Below, piece after piece: positions 62,836 through 64,000 of a stretch of DNA of 64,000 nucleotides. The DNA comes from Hydrogenophaga sp. PAMC20947. Lineage in GTDB: Bacteria; Pseudomonadota; Gammaproteobacteria; Burkholderiales; Burkholderiaceae_C. A program made the translations under genes and the position numbers. The first letter of the stretch is position 1, and every line of letters begins with the position of its first letter. The notes below the pieces were generated by a model. It did no database searches, had not been told where the DNA came from, and saw only the letters and a program-made list of their open reading frames with translations. Where the stretch lies: NCBI RefSeq assembly GCF_004795855.1, contig NZ_CP039252.1:434001-498000 (forward strand), in the 5' to 3' direction.

Positions 62836-63537
62836 GTGAACAAGATTTACCCCAGCGCTGCCGAAGCCCTCAAAGGCGTGGTGGCTGATGGCCAACTGAT
62901 CGCCGTGGGCGGCTTTGGCTTGTGTGGCATTCCCGAAGCCCTGATCGACGCGCTGCGTGATTCGGGTGTGAAGAACCTGACCGCGATTTCCAACAACGCT
63001 GGCGTGGACGATTTTGGCCTGGGCAAGTTGCTGCAGACGCGTCAGATCAAGAAGATGATCTCCAGCTACGTGGGCGAAAACAAGGAGTTCGAGCGACAGT
63101 ACCTGGCGGGGGAGCTTGAGCTTGAATTCACACCGCAAGGCACGCTGGCTGAGAAGCTGCGCGCCGGTGGTGCCGGCATTCCTGCCTTCTTCACGAAGAC
63201 GGGCGTGGGCACGCTGGTGGCCGAAGGCAAGGAGTTGCGCGAGTTTGACGGCGAAACCTACGTGATGGAGCGCGCGCTGATGCCTGCGGTTGCGCTGATC
63301 AAGGCTGATGTGGCCGACATGTCGGGCAACTTGCGTTTCAACAAGACCGCCCGCAACTTCAACCCTGCCGCTGCGACTGCCGGCAAGATTTGTATCGTGG
63401 AAGTTGAGCGCATCGTGCCCACGGGTGACATCGAGCCAGACGACGTGCACCTGCCGGGCATTTATGTGCACCGCATCGTGCTCAACGCTTCCCCTGAGAA
63501 GCGCATTGAGAAACGCACCGTCCGCGACCGCAAATAA
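62836..63537 (+). CDS. scoA: 3-oxoacid CoA-transferase subunit A
   Basis: A 233-aa alpha subunit of succinyl-CoA:3-ketoacid CoA transferase, used to activate acetoacetate and link PHB breakdown to the TCA cycle. [24 protein letters not shown] and [16 protein letters not shown] are characteristic. The start is GTG 62836 with GGAG upstream; a GTG at 62812 is in frame. scoB follows after 10 bp. Confidence 0.95.
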   Translation: MNKIYPSAAEALKGVVADGQLIAVGGFGLCGIPEALIDALRDSGVKNLTAISNNAGVDDFGLGKLLQTRQIKKMISSYVGENKEFERQYLAGELELEFTPQGTLAEKLRAGGAGIPAFFTKTGVGTLVAEGKELREFDGETYVMERALMPAVALIKADVADMSGNLRFNKTARNFNPAAATAGKICIVEVERIVPTGDIEPDDVHLPGIYVHRIVLNASPEKRIEKRTVRDRK

Positions 63538-63547
63538 GGAGAAAAAA

Positions 63548-64000
63548 ATGCCTTGGACCCAAGATCAAATGGCCGCGCGTGCGGCGCAAGAGTTGGAAGA
63601 CGGTTTCTATGTGAACCTCGGAATTGGTATCCCCACTCTGGTGGCCAACCACGTACCCGACCATGTCGAGGTGTGGCTGCAGAGTGAAAACGGCATGCTG
63701 GGCATCGGCCCGTTTCCGTACGACGATGAAGTGGATGCCGACCTGATCAACGCCGGCAAACAGACCGTCACCACCATGAAGGGCTCGGCCATTTTCGGCA
63801 GCGATCAGTCATTTGCCATGATCCGTGGCGGCAAGATCAACTTGTCCATCCTCGGCGCCATGCAGGTCAGTGCCAAGGGCGATTTGGCGAACTGGATGAT
63901 CCCCGGCAAGATGGTCAAAGGCATGGGTGGTGCCATGGATCTGGTGGCGGGCGTCAAGCGCGTGATCATCCTGATGGAGCACGTGGCCAAGAAAAAAGAC
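63548..64000 (+). CDS. scoB: 3-oxoacid CoA-transferase subunit B (truncated by window edge)
   Basis: The first 151 codons of the beta subunit are visible. [32 protein letters not shown] and the catalytic-Glu segment [10 protein letters not shown], then [23 protein letters not shown], are typical. AAGGAG precedes ATG 63548. About 65 residues are expected beyond the right edge. Confidence 0.95.
   Translation, partial: MPWTQDQMAARAAQELEDGFYVNLGIGIPTLVANHVPDHVEVWLQSENGMLGIGPFPYDDEVDADLINAGKQTVTTMKGSAIFGSDQSFAMIRGGKINLSILGAMQVSAKGDLANWMIPGKMVKGMGGAMDLVAGVKRVIILMEHVAKKKD

Noticed and set aside
1..64000. CRISPR arrays, rRNA operons, complete tRNA genes and replication origins.
   Set aside because: Looked for by eye on both strands; no regularly spaced repeats, rRNA-like sequence or full cloverleaf was seen. 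An automated scan could still find a weak case.

Overview
The window looks like a chromosomal segment of a betaproteobacterium in the Comamonadaceae (Burkholderiales; Hydrogenophaga- or Acidovorax-like). The reasons are high G+C, gene content and gene order: intracellular PHB depolymerase, a Bug-type (TctC) periplasmic binding protein, SCOT-type CoA transferase, ETF:quinone oxidoreductase, DUF2069 and DUF962 proteins, and tandem glycine riboswitches. This assignment is inference; no rRNA or complete tRNA is present to anchor it.

Layout. 0-2 kb: a P4-type tyrosine integrase whose stop codon lies inside a 3' fragment of tRNA-Asn, with the tRNA terminator still attached, which marks a scar of an integrative element. 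2-5 kb: folate/thymidylate genes (folA, a DMT permease, thyA) and a two-helix ion-channel protein. 5-19 kb: ordinary metabolic genes (GSTs, MFS, FAD oxidase, P450, Stealth phosphotransferase, MetY, CBS protein, PhaZ) with two adjacent broken genes at 13.5-14.6 kb (an alpha/beta hydrolase with a frameshift and a DUF2805 gene with a nonsense codon). 19-22 kb: an amino-acid-type binding protein and aroC.

22-35 kb: a catabolic operon bracketed by two paralogous MFS genes. A divergent LysR gene faces nine co-directional genes: two different ureohydrolases, a TIM-barrel isomerase-like protein, a 2-oxoglutarate/Fe(II) oxygenase, a polar amino-acid ABC importer whose permease and ATPase are fused, a cysteine amidohydrolase, a class II aldolase and a 2-hydroxyacid dehydrogenase. 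I read this as uptake and breakdown of an unidentified guanidino compound. It is the best candidate here for an undescribed pathway. aroQ/aroE follow at 35-36.5 kb.

37-43.5 kb: a lone molybdopterin hydroxylase large subunit, then a visibly lower-G+C stretch with the anatomy of integron gene cassettes. An HNH endonuclease gene and a possible HEPN-domain gene are bounded by core sites of the form GTTRRRY and RYYYAAC. An attC-like stem-loop lies between them and is split by an IS110/IS1111-type element. No integron integrase is in the window. A 19-codon leader ORF with a perfect ribosome-binding site crosses the first cassette boundary and overlaps the HNH start codon.

43.6-64 kb: a B12-binding-type radical SAM protein, a DMT permease with a 23-histidine tail, and the glycine-regulated block. 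Two separate tandem glycine riboswitches precede gcvT-gcvH-GST-gcvP and dadA-sdaA on the minus strand, so glycine cleavage and amino-acid deamination are probably co-induced by glycine. Then come a P-loop kinase, ETF-QO, an SDR, a DMT permease, a thioesterase, two AhpD/CMD proteins and a Bug binding protein. The window ends in a PAS-LuxR regulator divergent from scoA-scoB across a perfect palindrome; scoB runs off the right edge.
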